Assembly (NCBI GenBank): GCA_965153455.1
Contig: OZ234498.1
Span: 15,314,001 to 15,378,000 of the forward strand
Reading direction: 5' to 3'
Length of the DNA: 64,000 nt
Source of the DNA: Sphagnum compactum
Taxonomy: Eukaryota; Bryophyta; Sphagnopsida; Sphagnales
Position 1 is the stretch's first letter; every line of letters begins with the position of its first letter. The notes beneath the pieces are model-generated. The model saw only the letters and a list, made by a program, of their open reading frames with translations. It searched no databases and was not told the origin of the DNA. Below, piece after piece: positions 24,640 through 34,760 of the stretch. A program made the position numbers and the translations under genes.

Positions 24640-25731
24640 ATGACAACCTGTGCAGTTGAACCGATTCCGGAAGAAGAGTTTGTGGAGGATGTACAATGGT
24701 CAAGATGGTTGAAAGCTGCATTGGACAAAGTGATGGCACATGTGGGGCGTGTGTTTGTATGTGACACTTCCAATTCCCAACAAGTCACAGCACCCACAGC
24801 AGACCTAACAAGATGTGCAGGAACAGTGGGACTCATGAACTCAAGAGGGGATTCAGTGGGAGCTCTCCACTGCATCTTCAAGGCGATTGAGCAACCATGG
24901 CGTTACAGCATTCAAGTGGTGTACCCCAACTACCACAGCGGCAAATTGGCATTCGAAGCGAAAGTGAAAACCCTAGACGAGGACATCGATGTATGCGTGT
25001 TGGAACCCATCCGTCCTTTCTCCAAGAAGGAGACGACTCCTGTCACTTCCTACTTGGATCTCGCCACAGATGCTCGAGAAGGCGACTCCGTCTACTGTTT
25101 CTTCTATCCCAAGGAAGCACACAAACAAATGATCGAAACCCCACAAATCTTCCAGAAATTGCTCAAACAGGCGGCGGCCGAGAAAACAGCAGGAAACAAA
25201 CTCATGTGGTCATCATCATCATCATCGGCAGCAGCAGCAGCAGTGATGATGTCCGATCTTCCCACCATCATCAACGGCAACATCTGTCATTCCGAATGGA
25301 TGCAAGGAGTTGTAAGCTACGAGCAACAGCTTCCAGACTACTGCGACGGCGCTCTTCTGGTTTCTCGCAGCGGCCGTGTGAAGGGAATCCATGTGAAAGC
25401 TTCCACTTGTGCAGAGTTGAAGGAGCTTCTCAACTCCACTAACCCTGATGAACTCCGGATTGCCAAGAAGCTTTGCAAGCACATGAGCAACATGAGCGAT
25501 CCGTCTGCGATAGTTCCTGTCTTCGTTCCGCCGCATGGCTTGGTCAGATTGCTTGGGCTTGAAGGTGGTTCCGAGCTCCTGGAAGCAGCCGTCCAGCAAA
25601 ACAAGGTGCAGATGAAGGAGGAGAAGCGCAGAGAATCGCAACAACAGAAGCGCAAAAACAACCACAACAACAGCAGGAAACACCAAACCCTAACCAACCA
25701 CAACAACAAACGCAAGAAGATGAAGAAATGA
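24640..25731 (+). CDS. Intronless gene, degenerate trypsin-fold protein with basic Asn/Gln/Lys-rich tail
   Basis: One open frame encodes 363 residues. Family membership is inferred from motif order. GALHC (His77) resembles the AAHC of trypsin-like peptidases. DEDIDVCVLE (Asp117) resembles the D-I-A-L-L segment. YCDGALLVSRSGRVKGIHV (about 234-252) aligns with GDSGGPLV..G.VVGI. At the nucleophile position Asp236 stands where Ser is expected, so I infer a pseudoenzyme. A Ser/Ala homopolymer insert (about 191-201) interrupts the fold. The last 45 or so residues are Asn, Gln, His, Lys and Arg with nuclear-signal-like KRKK clusters. No signal peptide or membrane segment is visible. Function is unknown. 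That this is one long unbroken frame in stop-rich DNA supports a real gene. Upstream and downstream tandem repeats flank it, and its own tail is the first repeat copy. Confidence 0.6.
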   Translation: MTTCAVEPIPEEEFVEDVQWSRWLKAALDKVMAHVGRVFVCDTSNSQQVTAPTADLTRCAGTVGLMNSRGDSVGALHCIFKAIEQPWRYSIQVVYPNYHSGKLAFEAKVKTLDEDIDVCVLEPIRPFSKKETTPVTSYLDLATDAREGDSVYCFFYPKEAHKQMIETPQIFQKLLKQAAAEKTAGNKLMWSSSSSSAAAAAVMMSDLPTIINGNICHSEWMQGVVSYEQQLPDYCDGALLVSRSGRVKGIHVKASTCAELKELLNSTNPDELRIAKKLCKHMSNMSDPSAIVPVFVPPHGLVRLLGLEGGSELLEAAVQQNKVQMKEEKRRESQQQKRKNNHNNSRKHQTLTNHNNKRKKMKK

Positions 25732-26255
25732 GCATTGTGATTAGTACATTGTGATTAGCACTAATAACCAGCCTTGATTAGTACTAATCAACTAATCACA
25801 CTTCTTAATCCACCACTACTTATGTGATTTGTTCCTGATCTAGTAAACCCACAACCACCAACAACAGGAAACACCAAACCCTAATCAAACAACAACAACA
25901 ACAACAACGAACGCCAAGAAGATGAGGAGGAAATGAGCATTGTGATTAGTGCTAATCACCAGCCTTGATTAGTACTAATCATTTTCTCCTTAATTCAACA
26001 ATAATTAAGTGATTCTTTGGGTGTTCATGATCGAGTAAAACCCAAAACCCAACAACAACAACAACAAACCCTAATCAAACAACAACAACAATCAACAACA
26101 AACGCAAGAAAGATGAGGAGGAAATGAGCATTGTGAATTGATTAGGACTAATCACGAGACTTGATTAGTCCTACTACTAATCAACTAATCACCAATCTTC
26201 TTAATTCAACACTAATTGCATGATTCTTTTGGTGTTCATGATGAGATTAAAAAAA
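25668..26255 (+). repeat. About 190-bp tandem repeat, three copies, starting inside the trypsin-fold gene
   Basis: Copy 1 (about 25668-25859) contains the gene's last 20 codons, its stop codon and 3' flank. Copies 2 (about 25860-26045) and 3 (about 26046-26255) repeat 'aacaacaacaa', 'accaaaccctaa(t/c)', 'cgcaagaagatga', 'ggaaatgagcattgtga' and 'ttgattagtactaatca'. They then read 'cttaattcaac' and 'gttcatga'. Telobox-like 'aaaccctaa' is found in every copy. The order within copies is conserved, and the CAA tracts vary in length. Confidence 0.85.
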
Positions 26256-26844
26256 ACCAACAATTAGGTAATTGCTTAAGAGATTAGGTTGAAAATAATA
26301 GGCCAAAGATTAGACACTAATCACATGATTCTTCAAAAGTGTTCATGATGAAATGCAAAATCCAATACTAACATTATTCTTTAATATATTACTTAATCTT
26401 CTTTTGTTCGAACACTAATTATCATTATACAATCCTTGTTGACAATGTTCTTTGTTTTTACATAATTAACAAAACACTAATATGATTCAATTCTTAATAA
26501 TGTTTCATGATTCCACACAAATTTGATGATCACCAAAAAACATGTTTGATGATCACTATTTTCGATGTTTTCATTATATAAAGGATTTTGGAAAGATGAT
26601 AATTTTTGGCTTGTCTTGAAACTTGAGATTACTTACTTACTTATAGAGTTTATAATATCTTGAAGGATTTGGGTTTCTTTGTGGGAGGATTTTTTTGAAG
26701 ATTAGGTATATTTTTTTGCATGGTGAAATATAATTGAGTTTTCCATAATTCTTCTTCTTCTTTTGCCTTAAGATATACTTTTTTAATGTAAATGGCGCAA
26801 GGCCAAAGTGCGACACACCCCCTTGTTAATTTGTGATTCAACAA
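26256..26844. other. AT-rich spacer
   Basis: I find no domain, RNA gene or clear repeat beyond a weak echo of the 'ttcatgatg' words of the preceding array. Confidence 0.5.
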
Positions 26845-27025
26845 CATGATTATGGAATGCTAGGCTAATACGATTCCTTATATTGCATTCATGATTATGG
26901 AATGCTAGGCTAATACGAATCCTTATATTGCATGCATGATTATGGAATGCTAGGCTTAATACGATTCCTTATATTGTATTCATGATTATGGAATGCTAGG
27001 CTAATACAAATCCTTATATTGCATG
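26845..27025 (+). repeat. 45-46-bp tandem repeat, four copies
   Basis: Units start with 'catgattatggaatgctagg' at 26845, 26890, 26935 and 26981. Each ends with 'ccttatattg(c/t)at'. They differ by single substitutions or one-base insertions ('ggctaata' against 'ggcttaata'). There is no unique spacer between units, so this is a minisatellite and not a CRISPR array. Confidence 0.9.
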
Positions 27026-27421
27026 CATGACTCAATATGCTTTGGAAACCCATTATGATGATTCTTCTACCAAATGTTCATAATCGAACATGATTGATTG
27101 ATTGACGGTATACCATGTGATAGTTCATATCATTTATGAGTGAACATGAAAAATGCAACTTAGGTCTTTTAGTGCATGAAGAGAGTGAAGAGTTCTTCTT
27201 AGGTGTGGGTTTTGTTTTGGTTGTAGTTTTCTTTATGATCACGCTTTTTAATGATTTTTTTTTTATGAATATGACAAAATAAATTTGGGTCATTTTATGC
27301 AATATGGATAAATTCAATATATGAATTTTGGCATTGGAATCTATGGAGATTGGGAAAATAGAAAATTGCCATGGGAAAATTGGGCGAGAGGGTTATTAGG
27401 GGGTTGTGCACAACGGGTGTT

Positions 27422-27423
<2 letters not shown>

Positions 27424-27458
<35 letters not shown>
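27424..27458. repeat. (TA)n microsatellite
   Basis: A perfect alternating TA run of about 17 units follows 'tcc' and precedes 'ctatcttcatt'. Confidence 0.95.
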
Positions 27459-27460
<2 letters not shown>

Positions 27461-27719
27461 ATCTTCATTATGGTGCACTTTTTTTTGCCTCGAATCTTCT
27501 TGCGGTTTGTTTAAATTGCAAGTTTCCCCAAAAAAATTTAAAAACGTAATGCACACTCTTGCAAGCATATTTTTTGTTTTTCAAAACATAAAGAGTGGGA
27601 ATTAAGTTTTTTTTTGAAATGATCACCCACATTTTTATTTTTATTTTATTTTTACTTTTTTTATAAAAATTCTCATGATATCTAATGGATCTCTCTTAGA
27701 CGGGTATATCACTCGAAAT

Positions 27720-28480
27720 TTTAACAATTAAAAATCCTTAGGGGGTCTTTATGCAAGAACCGGCAATTAGGAAGGCGGGTTTTTGAAAATTTCCAAAACA
27801 AATTTGAGAACCAAGGGTGGTATGTTCTCTTTACCGAAACCGAATTTTTATTTATCTTTTCACCCCCGTCAGCGAAGCAGGTGTATATCAAGTTGATAAC
27901 CGGAGGAGATCTGTAGCCGATTCTAATACCCGCCCAAGAACCTTCCCTCGGTCTCTTGCTTACCCTTCCCGGGTCCATCCCCCTCTCCTTCGGGCTTCAC
28001 CTTGGACTTTATCTTTTTGAATTTGTACGGTTATCAGGGCGGTTATTAGGATTCATAACCATGGTTCTAAAAAATCGAAGGCCCGCTTCCGGTATATAAC
28101 TACTACCCACGGTCCTCAAATTCTCGAGACAAACACGAAATCGTGTGACCGGCCGGGGTCATGAAACCGTGAGTTTATTGCCGGTTCTTGATTTTATGAA
28201 AACCGCCGGTTCTTTAAGGCGGGCTTTTTGAAACGACCGTGACCCCCAAGGCTCTTTCGATTCCGATTTCGTTTTCAACAAATAAAGGGAACCCCGTGGT
28301 TCTCTCCGATTGCAAAATCATTCTCAAATCTCAACGGTTCTTTAATAAAATTCAAATAATTGCACCACAATGGGGGTTTGGAGTTTGAACCCCGGTGACA
28401 AAAATTAGAATAATAATTCCGATTCTAGTTCCAATTCCACACGTAAATTGAGTCGGCAATCCATTTTCGGGGTCCAGTTC
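27720..28480. other. Patch of higher GC with CCGG-rich words, unidentified decayed element
   Basis: Base composition changes here: 'ccgg', 'cccg' and 'accgt' words are frequent, in contrast to AT-rich flanks. 'gtatatcaagttgataaccgg' (27882-27902) resembles words near 18359 and 53545. 'ccggttctt' recurs near 28181 and 28206. All frames carry stops. I infer an old repetitive element with no identifiable class. Confidence 0.4.
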
Positions 28481-28642
28481 TTAATAATTAAAAAATAAAA
28501 ATTCAATTCGGGTTCCATTTCTAGTTCTGAAAATGAAACCCCTTGTTTCTAGTAATGATACTAGAAATGGGTCCTATTTTCAGAACCAGGATTAGAAATT
28601 AACCTCTAGTTAACCCTTGGTTCTAGTCACTTCTTCTCCAGA

Positions 28643-28645
<3 letters not shown>

Positions 28646-28680
<35 letters not shown>
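28646..28680. repeat. (TA)n microsatellite at the edge of a foldback element
   Basis: About 17 TA units lie directly before the inverted repeat at 28683, and a shorter TA run ('tatatatatg') follows the other arm. This fits insertion into, or expansion from, a TA target. Confidence 0.9.
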
Positions 28681-28682
<2 letters not shown>

Positions 28683-28787
28683 GGAAAATTTTAAATTCAC
28701 ACCTTTTTTGGTTAAATTCACACCCTTCGCGCGTTCAAAGGAATGGGTGTGAATTTAACCAAAAAAGGTGTGAATTAAAAATTTTCC
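28683..28787. mobile_element. Foldback element (MITE-like), 43-bp arms, 19-base loop
   Basis: The left arm 28683-28725 starts 'ggaaaattttaaattcacac' and ends 'ttaaattcacaccc'. It pairs with the right arm 28745-28787 at all but one of 43 positions. The loop is 'ttcgcgcgttcaaaggaat'. Within each arm 'aaattcacacc' occurs twice. TA dinucleotides flank both ends. A long hairpin this clean, with TA flanks and no coding content, fits a Stowaway-like or other Tc1/mariner-type miniature element. The class is inference. Confidence 0.75.
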
Positions 28788-28799
28788 TATATATATGTT

Positions 28800-30589
28800 G
28801 GTTCATATTTCACAAATATTTCACTCAAAAATGAAATTTTCAAATTCAAAATTGAAGCAATTCTAGAGCATTTCCAATCGCCAAAAAAAGTAAGTTTAAA
28901 AAGAAAGAGCAAGCAAAAATTCACTAGATTTTAACATTTTGGTTTTCAGTGTATTAAGTTTATTAAAGATTTGTACTTTATATCTAGTTTATTATAGCCA
29001 AATTTGGCCAAATCTTCCCTCCAAAAGATCACCACTTAGGGCTACATTTTTTAAAAATCCCTTTTAAAAAAACACTTCTAAAAGCTCAAAATATAAAATC
29101 TAGTTCTTCATAAAGGAAATGGAGGAACACAAAGAGAGCACCAATGTCCAAAGCCAAGATAACCCTCCAAAATGAAAGGGAAGAAAAAGCATTCATCCAA
29201 ATACAAACCCTAAGCCTAGGTCCTACACTTCTCACCATTTGCATGAAGCAAATTGTACAAAGAGAGTGGAAGGAATCCTGAAAGAGCAACAAGCCTAGAA
29301 GAGGTCTCCTTAACAAAGGGGGAAAAAAAAAACACATCTTCTTCCCATATCCTCTTCTTTTTACATAATTAAGCCCAAAAACTTCCTTTGCTTTTTATCA
29401 ACCCATTGCCATTGCTTTTTAAAAAATAAAAATAAAAACTCATTACCCTTTCTGAACATTTGGATCTTCAACTTCTCCTTTTGTTCACCAACCCACTATT
29501 TGTTGGAGTCGATAAAACAAGAAATCCACAAAACACAAATCCTCCATAGGGTAAATAGGCTGGTGATTGAACATTTAATGTTTCAATCACCTCCCTTTCA
29601 TTCAAAACACCTCCTTTTCACATAGGGTTGTGAGCTTCTGGGTGAAAGTTTCATGTGTAGGTAAGTAGATGTTGATTCCCCTCAGTGTTGTGAACTCTTG
29701 GTGATGGTCTTGTGTTTAAGGTGATCTTGTTGTTATGCGTGTATTGTAAATGATTGCATTATGGGAATTCATGAGCCTTTGATGGTTTTTGTTTACGAGT
29801 AGGGGCTTGATCTTATGTTGTGAGCTTTTTTCTCTTCACACCTTTTCCTTTCCTTCGTCTCAACGTTTGATCCATCTCCTCTCACTCACGTTTGGTCCTT
29901 TCAATCATCTCACTACCTTGTGCTCTCGATCATTTCCATGTGTTTTCTATGCATGCTAAATGTTTTCGTTCCTTGTTGCGCACTCTCCATGTGTTCTTGG
30001 TGCTTTCAATCTTCTTCACGCACTTTCCATGTGTGGTTGGTGTTTGTGATCCTCTTCACGCGTGCTTGGTGCTCTTTATCCTCTTCACATGTTCTCTACC
30101 TATGCCTAGTGTTTTCAATCTTTTCTGCACACGCTTGGTCCTCTATCTCCTATCTCTCAACACTGGTTCTCTCGATCCTCTCTGCGTGCACTTGGTCCTT
30201 TGTTTCATCTCTCACAATTCGATCCTTTTTTTCATCTCTACGCACCTAGTCATGAATTTTTTTCTCTTGAAGCATCTGGTCGTCTCTCTCTTTTTCGATC
30301 CTTTCATGCCTTGTTTTTTTTCAAATCTTGGTCCTTTGAACCTAGTCCTCTCCATTTGATTCTTTCCGTGCTTAGTCCTCCCTCTCCTCTCCCATCGCTT
30401 GGTCCTTTATCCTTGATCAACTTCTAGTCATGTTTATCTTTAATCAGCCTTAGGTCAAAAAAAATTCTCGATCTTAATTAGCTATGCGCTGCAATTTTTG
30501 TTAATGTTAACCAATTCCTTGCTTCTTTTTTAGTCTTTAAAATAAGGTTGCAACCTTGTTGCAAGGCACCCTCTTATTTGTTACCTAGT
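28800..30589. other. AT-rich spacer; pyrimidine-rich repeated words at 29880-30420
   Basis: From 29880 to 30420 the + strand is built of related pyrimidine-rich words such as 'cttggtcctttc', 'gatcctcttcac' and 'catgtgttct' at irregular 40-60 base spacing. This gives a long but meaningless frame rich in Phe, Leu, Ser and Cys. It looks like a decayed minisatellite. The remainder has no recognisable feature. Confidence 0.5.
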
Positions 30590-32518
30590 TCATGCCTGTA
30601 ACCTTGCATGTTGTTGAATCCATGTTGTGCAGCCTAGATTTACCCCCCTATGCTTGCATAGATTTGCATGTAAACTTGCCTGAAACTCTTGGTGAAAGCA
30701 GTCACCCACCTTAGTTACAACTACTAAAGTCCAAGCTGTAATGAACTCTTCTCTAGCATGCTTCTTTACACATTTTCGAATTGTTTGATCTGCTACAGAA
30801 CCCAATTTTGCTACTCGTTTGGCTTGCTTGTTTTCTTTCTCCTTTCGTTTGCCTTCCCTAATTCCCTCTACAACTATCTTTTCCATTGTTTTTCTCCTTA
30901 GGATATCCAAGTATTCAGAACTAATCACAACATGTGACTGTGAATAATTAACTAAGGGTTATTTTCCTTTTGCGTGTCTTGTAGGTAAACAAGGCAACGA
31001 CAAGAAGTTATGCATTCTCATGGATTTTTGAATCAAATTTGGAAATTGTTGGGTTTCTTCAATATTACCTTCAAGGTTTCCTTCATCTAGGTTTACAATA
31101 ATATTTTATTTTAACTATTATTTTCTCACTGTAGGGTTTTAGGGCATATCAACATGTTAGCATTGGTCATTTTTTGGCTTATAAGTAAGTAGATCTTTAG
31201 ATATTGGATGTTGAATTGTTTCAACTATGTGGAAAATTTCTGTGACAGCAAAATCTTCCCCCCATTGTGATTACTCTCAACTTCTTCCTTTGTTGTGTAT
31301 TCTTCTTCACTTTTTGCATTGTTGATGTTTGCTATTACAACTTCTGATGGTCTAGTTTTGCTATCCATTGCCTTTGGGTTGATAGGCCATATACCTATAG
31401 TTCTGAACCTAGACTTAATGTTTTTTTGGTTTGTGATTACTTTAAGGCTTGATCCACCCAACTAACTAAAGTTAACTTGTCTGATTCTTGATGATTGCTT
31501 CTAGACATGGCAACATCCCTAACCTTTTTTAATGTTGTCTTAAAACGCTTGAAACAAAAAAATCTAATGGTTGCAATGCATGTGATGTGTGAGATGGTAA
31601 TGTGATCATGTCTAACCCAATATCTTTGGCATGTTTTATTGCTCCTAGGTGACATGGTTACCATGCCCATCCAAAATTAACAAGTGTTTATTGGTGAATA
31701 ACACCCCACCTGGAATTCACTTCTTAAAAATAAAATTTTCTTAAAAGTTCCTTAAATAGGAAGGCAATCATCTAGGTTTTTTTTTTGCATTGCCATACAT
31801 GTACCTAATTTGCAAAACTTAATGTAGTTGTCTCATAATCTTTCACCTCTAAAAATGTAGAAACCAAACAGAACACCCCTTGTAGCATTGATTACATAGT
31901 TTATAATTAACCATTCCCGAAACTTGGGAATGGTATTATAAATTACGTTGGATCCTTTCCTAACCAAAACTGTTGTTTTAGACTATCTACCGGTTTGAAT
32001 TCCTATTTCATCATAATACCATATATGATCTAGACTATAGTTGTGTTAGTTATACAATGTTTGTAAGTTGATGTAAAAAGAATTACAGTAGTTGGGTGTC
32101 AAACCTTGTGCTCTGCAGACCTCCAATCCTTTTGCTTATTTAATACTAACTTTTGGGTGTTTACGTTTGAACCAATACCACCAACTGTTGCTAGTATTTC
32201 ATTCCGGAATGGTGTAACCTATGTTTGTGTTAGCTCTACAACTTTCATCTTTAATTATTGCAGACTTATGGATAGTCCACATTCACCCATAACTAATGTC
32301 CATGTAATCACTATTACATCCTCTTCTTCAATAAGGACACCTCCTAGCCCCATCTTCCTTGATTTGGTTTTTCCATTCAAGTGGTTAGAAATGGAACTCA
32401 TTAAAATGTTCCACGCCCTACTAGCCCTTCGTAGGGAATAGGTCCCATTTTCAACAACATCCATTGCTAATTCTAAGGCTTCATCTGCCCACATGCCTCT
32501 TTTGGTTGTTGTACTCAA
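30590..32518 (-). pseudogene. Decayed pogo-like (Tc1/mariner superfamily) DNA transposase
   Basis: Read on the minus strand, pieces in several frames line up in transposase order. An N-terminal psq-type helix-turn-helix is at about 32518-32260 (TTKRGMWADEALELAMDV, then LRRASRAWNI). A DNA-binding and linker part is at about 32230-31990, with several stops. A DDE core includes LLILDGHGNHVT at about 31690-31640, then HTSHALQPLDFFVFKRFK. The end is FRTIGIWPINPKAMD near 31400 and a lysine-rich C-terminal tail down to 30590. Stops and frameshifts break every segment, so it is dead. The DGHGNH motif and the GIWPFNP-type block are hallmarks of plant pogo/Tigger-like elements. No terminal inverted repeats were found by eye. 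Confidence 0.8.
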
Positions 32519-34290
32519 TTTAGTTATGTTGATATCTTGTTTTATGGCTCAGGAACAAGTGGACAATTTTATTTGTTTGTTATAAGGGGCAGATTATCCT
32601 TGTTTGTTGTTTGCACATCCAACATGTTTTCCATTGCTTACAAAGGATCGTCAAGTTCATGATTGCTTTGAACATCCTGGTTGTAGTCTCTAGTAACTTG
32701 GTGGAGTGTGTTTTGGCCCAACCAAGGGTATCTTTTTTTCTTCTTTGTAAACAACCCAAGAATCCAAAAAGTGAAATAAATTTGGGAATCTTGTTATGGC
32801 ATGTTCTAGGAGTGCTACACTAGAATAGATTAGATTATATATCTCTAAAAAATCATCCCATATTAAATTAATGTCTTGAGTTTATGTGCATGCAATTGGA
32901 AGAAAGATGTAAAAACGACTGATAAGACTTAGCTGATCCCTAGTTCTTTTGAAGGTCCTTGATGCAACATTTCAAACTATGGATTTTTGGATCCAACAAT
33001 AATCCAAATACTTTTTGAATTTTGGATTGTAAATTTGATCTATAGTTTCTATTTGGAATTCTGATGTTGATGCTTTTACTACAAGCTTTACTTTGACATT
33101 GAGATCTAATGTTTGCAAATCTACTTTTGAACCTTGGTTTTGTTTATCTACTTGACACTTTACTTTCACTTGCAAATATGTTTATTTGAGATTTACTTTT
33201 GAAATTAGTTTTTGTTTTTTTTTTCTCTCAAACCTGATTTCTACAAGTAAACCTTCAAACTTGAATTCTCATTCTCTAATCTCATTGGTAGATTTGCATT
33301 TCCTAAAATTGTAGCATTAGGACCTAGGAATTCAACACAAAGTTGGAATTGTTTTTCTACTTGGGCTCATAGAGAAGACATACTTAGAGGGAAATTGTTT
33401 GGTAAAAAATGATGTAAACCTTGGTTAAATTCATATTTTGATTTGTGCAAAAAATTTCTTTTGGAAGGAATGCAAATTGCTTTTGCATAGTAGGAATTTT
33501 CAAGGACTCTCCTTTAGAGGATTAATAAATGTGCCTCTTTAGAGGCCTCAAAGATCTTATGTTCTTTGCTAGTCCTTGTGCATTATATATTTGTTGAAGT
33601 TTATGGTTGATTGATGAGCAGTTTGTTGCCCTTTAATGTGAACCTAAACCCCCATAACCCAACATTGCGTTTTATAACTCTTTAATTTCCTTTGTTTAGT
33701 TTTGTGAAACTCTATAGATCCCACCCCAAAACCGAACATTATACCTCTAGTATTGTTTTATTTTGTACATGAGAAAATGTTGGTCCCACCCGTTAACCAA
33801 ACAATCTTTTTCCTTCTTTGAGTTTGGTTTGGTGAAAATGAGGTGAGAACCACCACTAGAAAGAACATTATGAACACATTCCAATGTGCTAGTCCTTTCC
33901 TATCATCATCGCACACTACTACACATAACAATGTGACATTTTAGAAAAGAAATTGTATTTACCCACACCCAAAACCGCACAAATTGTTTTTAAAGTGTAC
34001 TTTCCCAAGCCCAAAACCGCACACTAAAATCAAGTGTCGGTGTGTAAAATGTAAAAAAAAAGGTGAACACATTTTTTCAAGACCATTTTAAATTCGGTCA
34101 TAGAGTCATTTTAAAATGCTTTTGAAAATGAGTGCATTCATTCATTAGTGCTGATCTGCACAAAAGGGGTGCTCGGTCATCGGGTGATGTTCAATGGGGG
34201 GGCATGTTTACCCTAGATGATAACATAAGTTCCCTTTAGTTTTGTCCTTTCAAATGTATACCCACCCTAAACTAACAATAGCAACATCCT
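32519..34290. other. AT-rich spacer, no gene recognised
   Basis: I see no domain or RNA gene. The words 'cccaaaaccg' and 'aaccgcaca' recur near 33725, 33965 and 34010, hinting at a decayed repeat. Confidence 0.5.
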
Positions 34291-34299
34291 CCATAAATG

Positions 34300-34760
34300 A
34301 CATAAGTTCCATGGAAGAAGTATGTCCTAAGGTGGGGTTGCCTTTCCTTATATACATATGAACAACCCTCACAAAACACAACTCCTCCCCCTCTCTCCTT
34401 AACTCCCTCCATAAACACAAGAAGAAGTTCCATTGATTAGTGTCCTTATGATGATAATAAGCTTCCATACCTAAAACACCACACAATATACACAAACTCC
34501 CTTCCCTTTCCACAAATAGAAGAAGAGAAGTTCCATTGAATTTGTCCTAATGATGGGTTTAGGGTTAGAAGAAGAGAAGTTCCATTGAATTTAGGCTTTC
34601 CATATATATATATATACCTAAACCACCCACACAAAAACAACTCCTAAATTCTAGTCCTCCAGGCTCCTCTTGTAGAAAAAGCCCATAGGTCAAAAGTTTC
34701 ACTGAATCTTTGTCCTAATGGTGGGACTTCTTCTATATATAAATAATAACATTAAAACCA
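34300..34760. repeat. Degenerate tandem repeat (about 100-150 bp units)
   Basis: The block 'gaagttccattga', 'tgtccta(a/t)(t/g)g', 'ttatatacatatg' or 'tatatatata', then 'cctaaa(a/c)caccacacaa' and 'aacaactcct' recurs. Copies start near 34305, 34423, 34528, 34574 and 34695. Some units are truncated. No coding sense is retained. The last unit runs into 'tctatatataaata', a possible TATA element. Confidence 0.6.

Noticed and set aside
24897-25686. Other long frames overlapping the trypsin-fold gene on both strands
   Set aside because: They are shadows caused by its codon composition. Only the 363-codon frame has motif order and a complete start and stop.
26845-27025. CRISPR array
   Set aside because: Units are contiguous with no unique spacers, and the host is a eukaryote.
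29892-30359. 155-codon frame rich in Phe, Leu, Ser and Cys as a membrane protein
   Set aside because: The DNA is a pyrimidine-rich decayed repeat, two overlapping frames are equally open, and there is no family signature.
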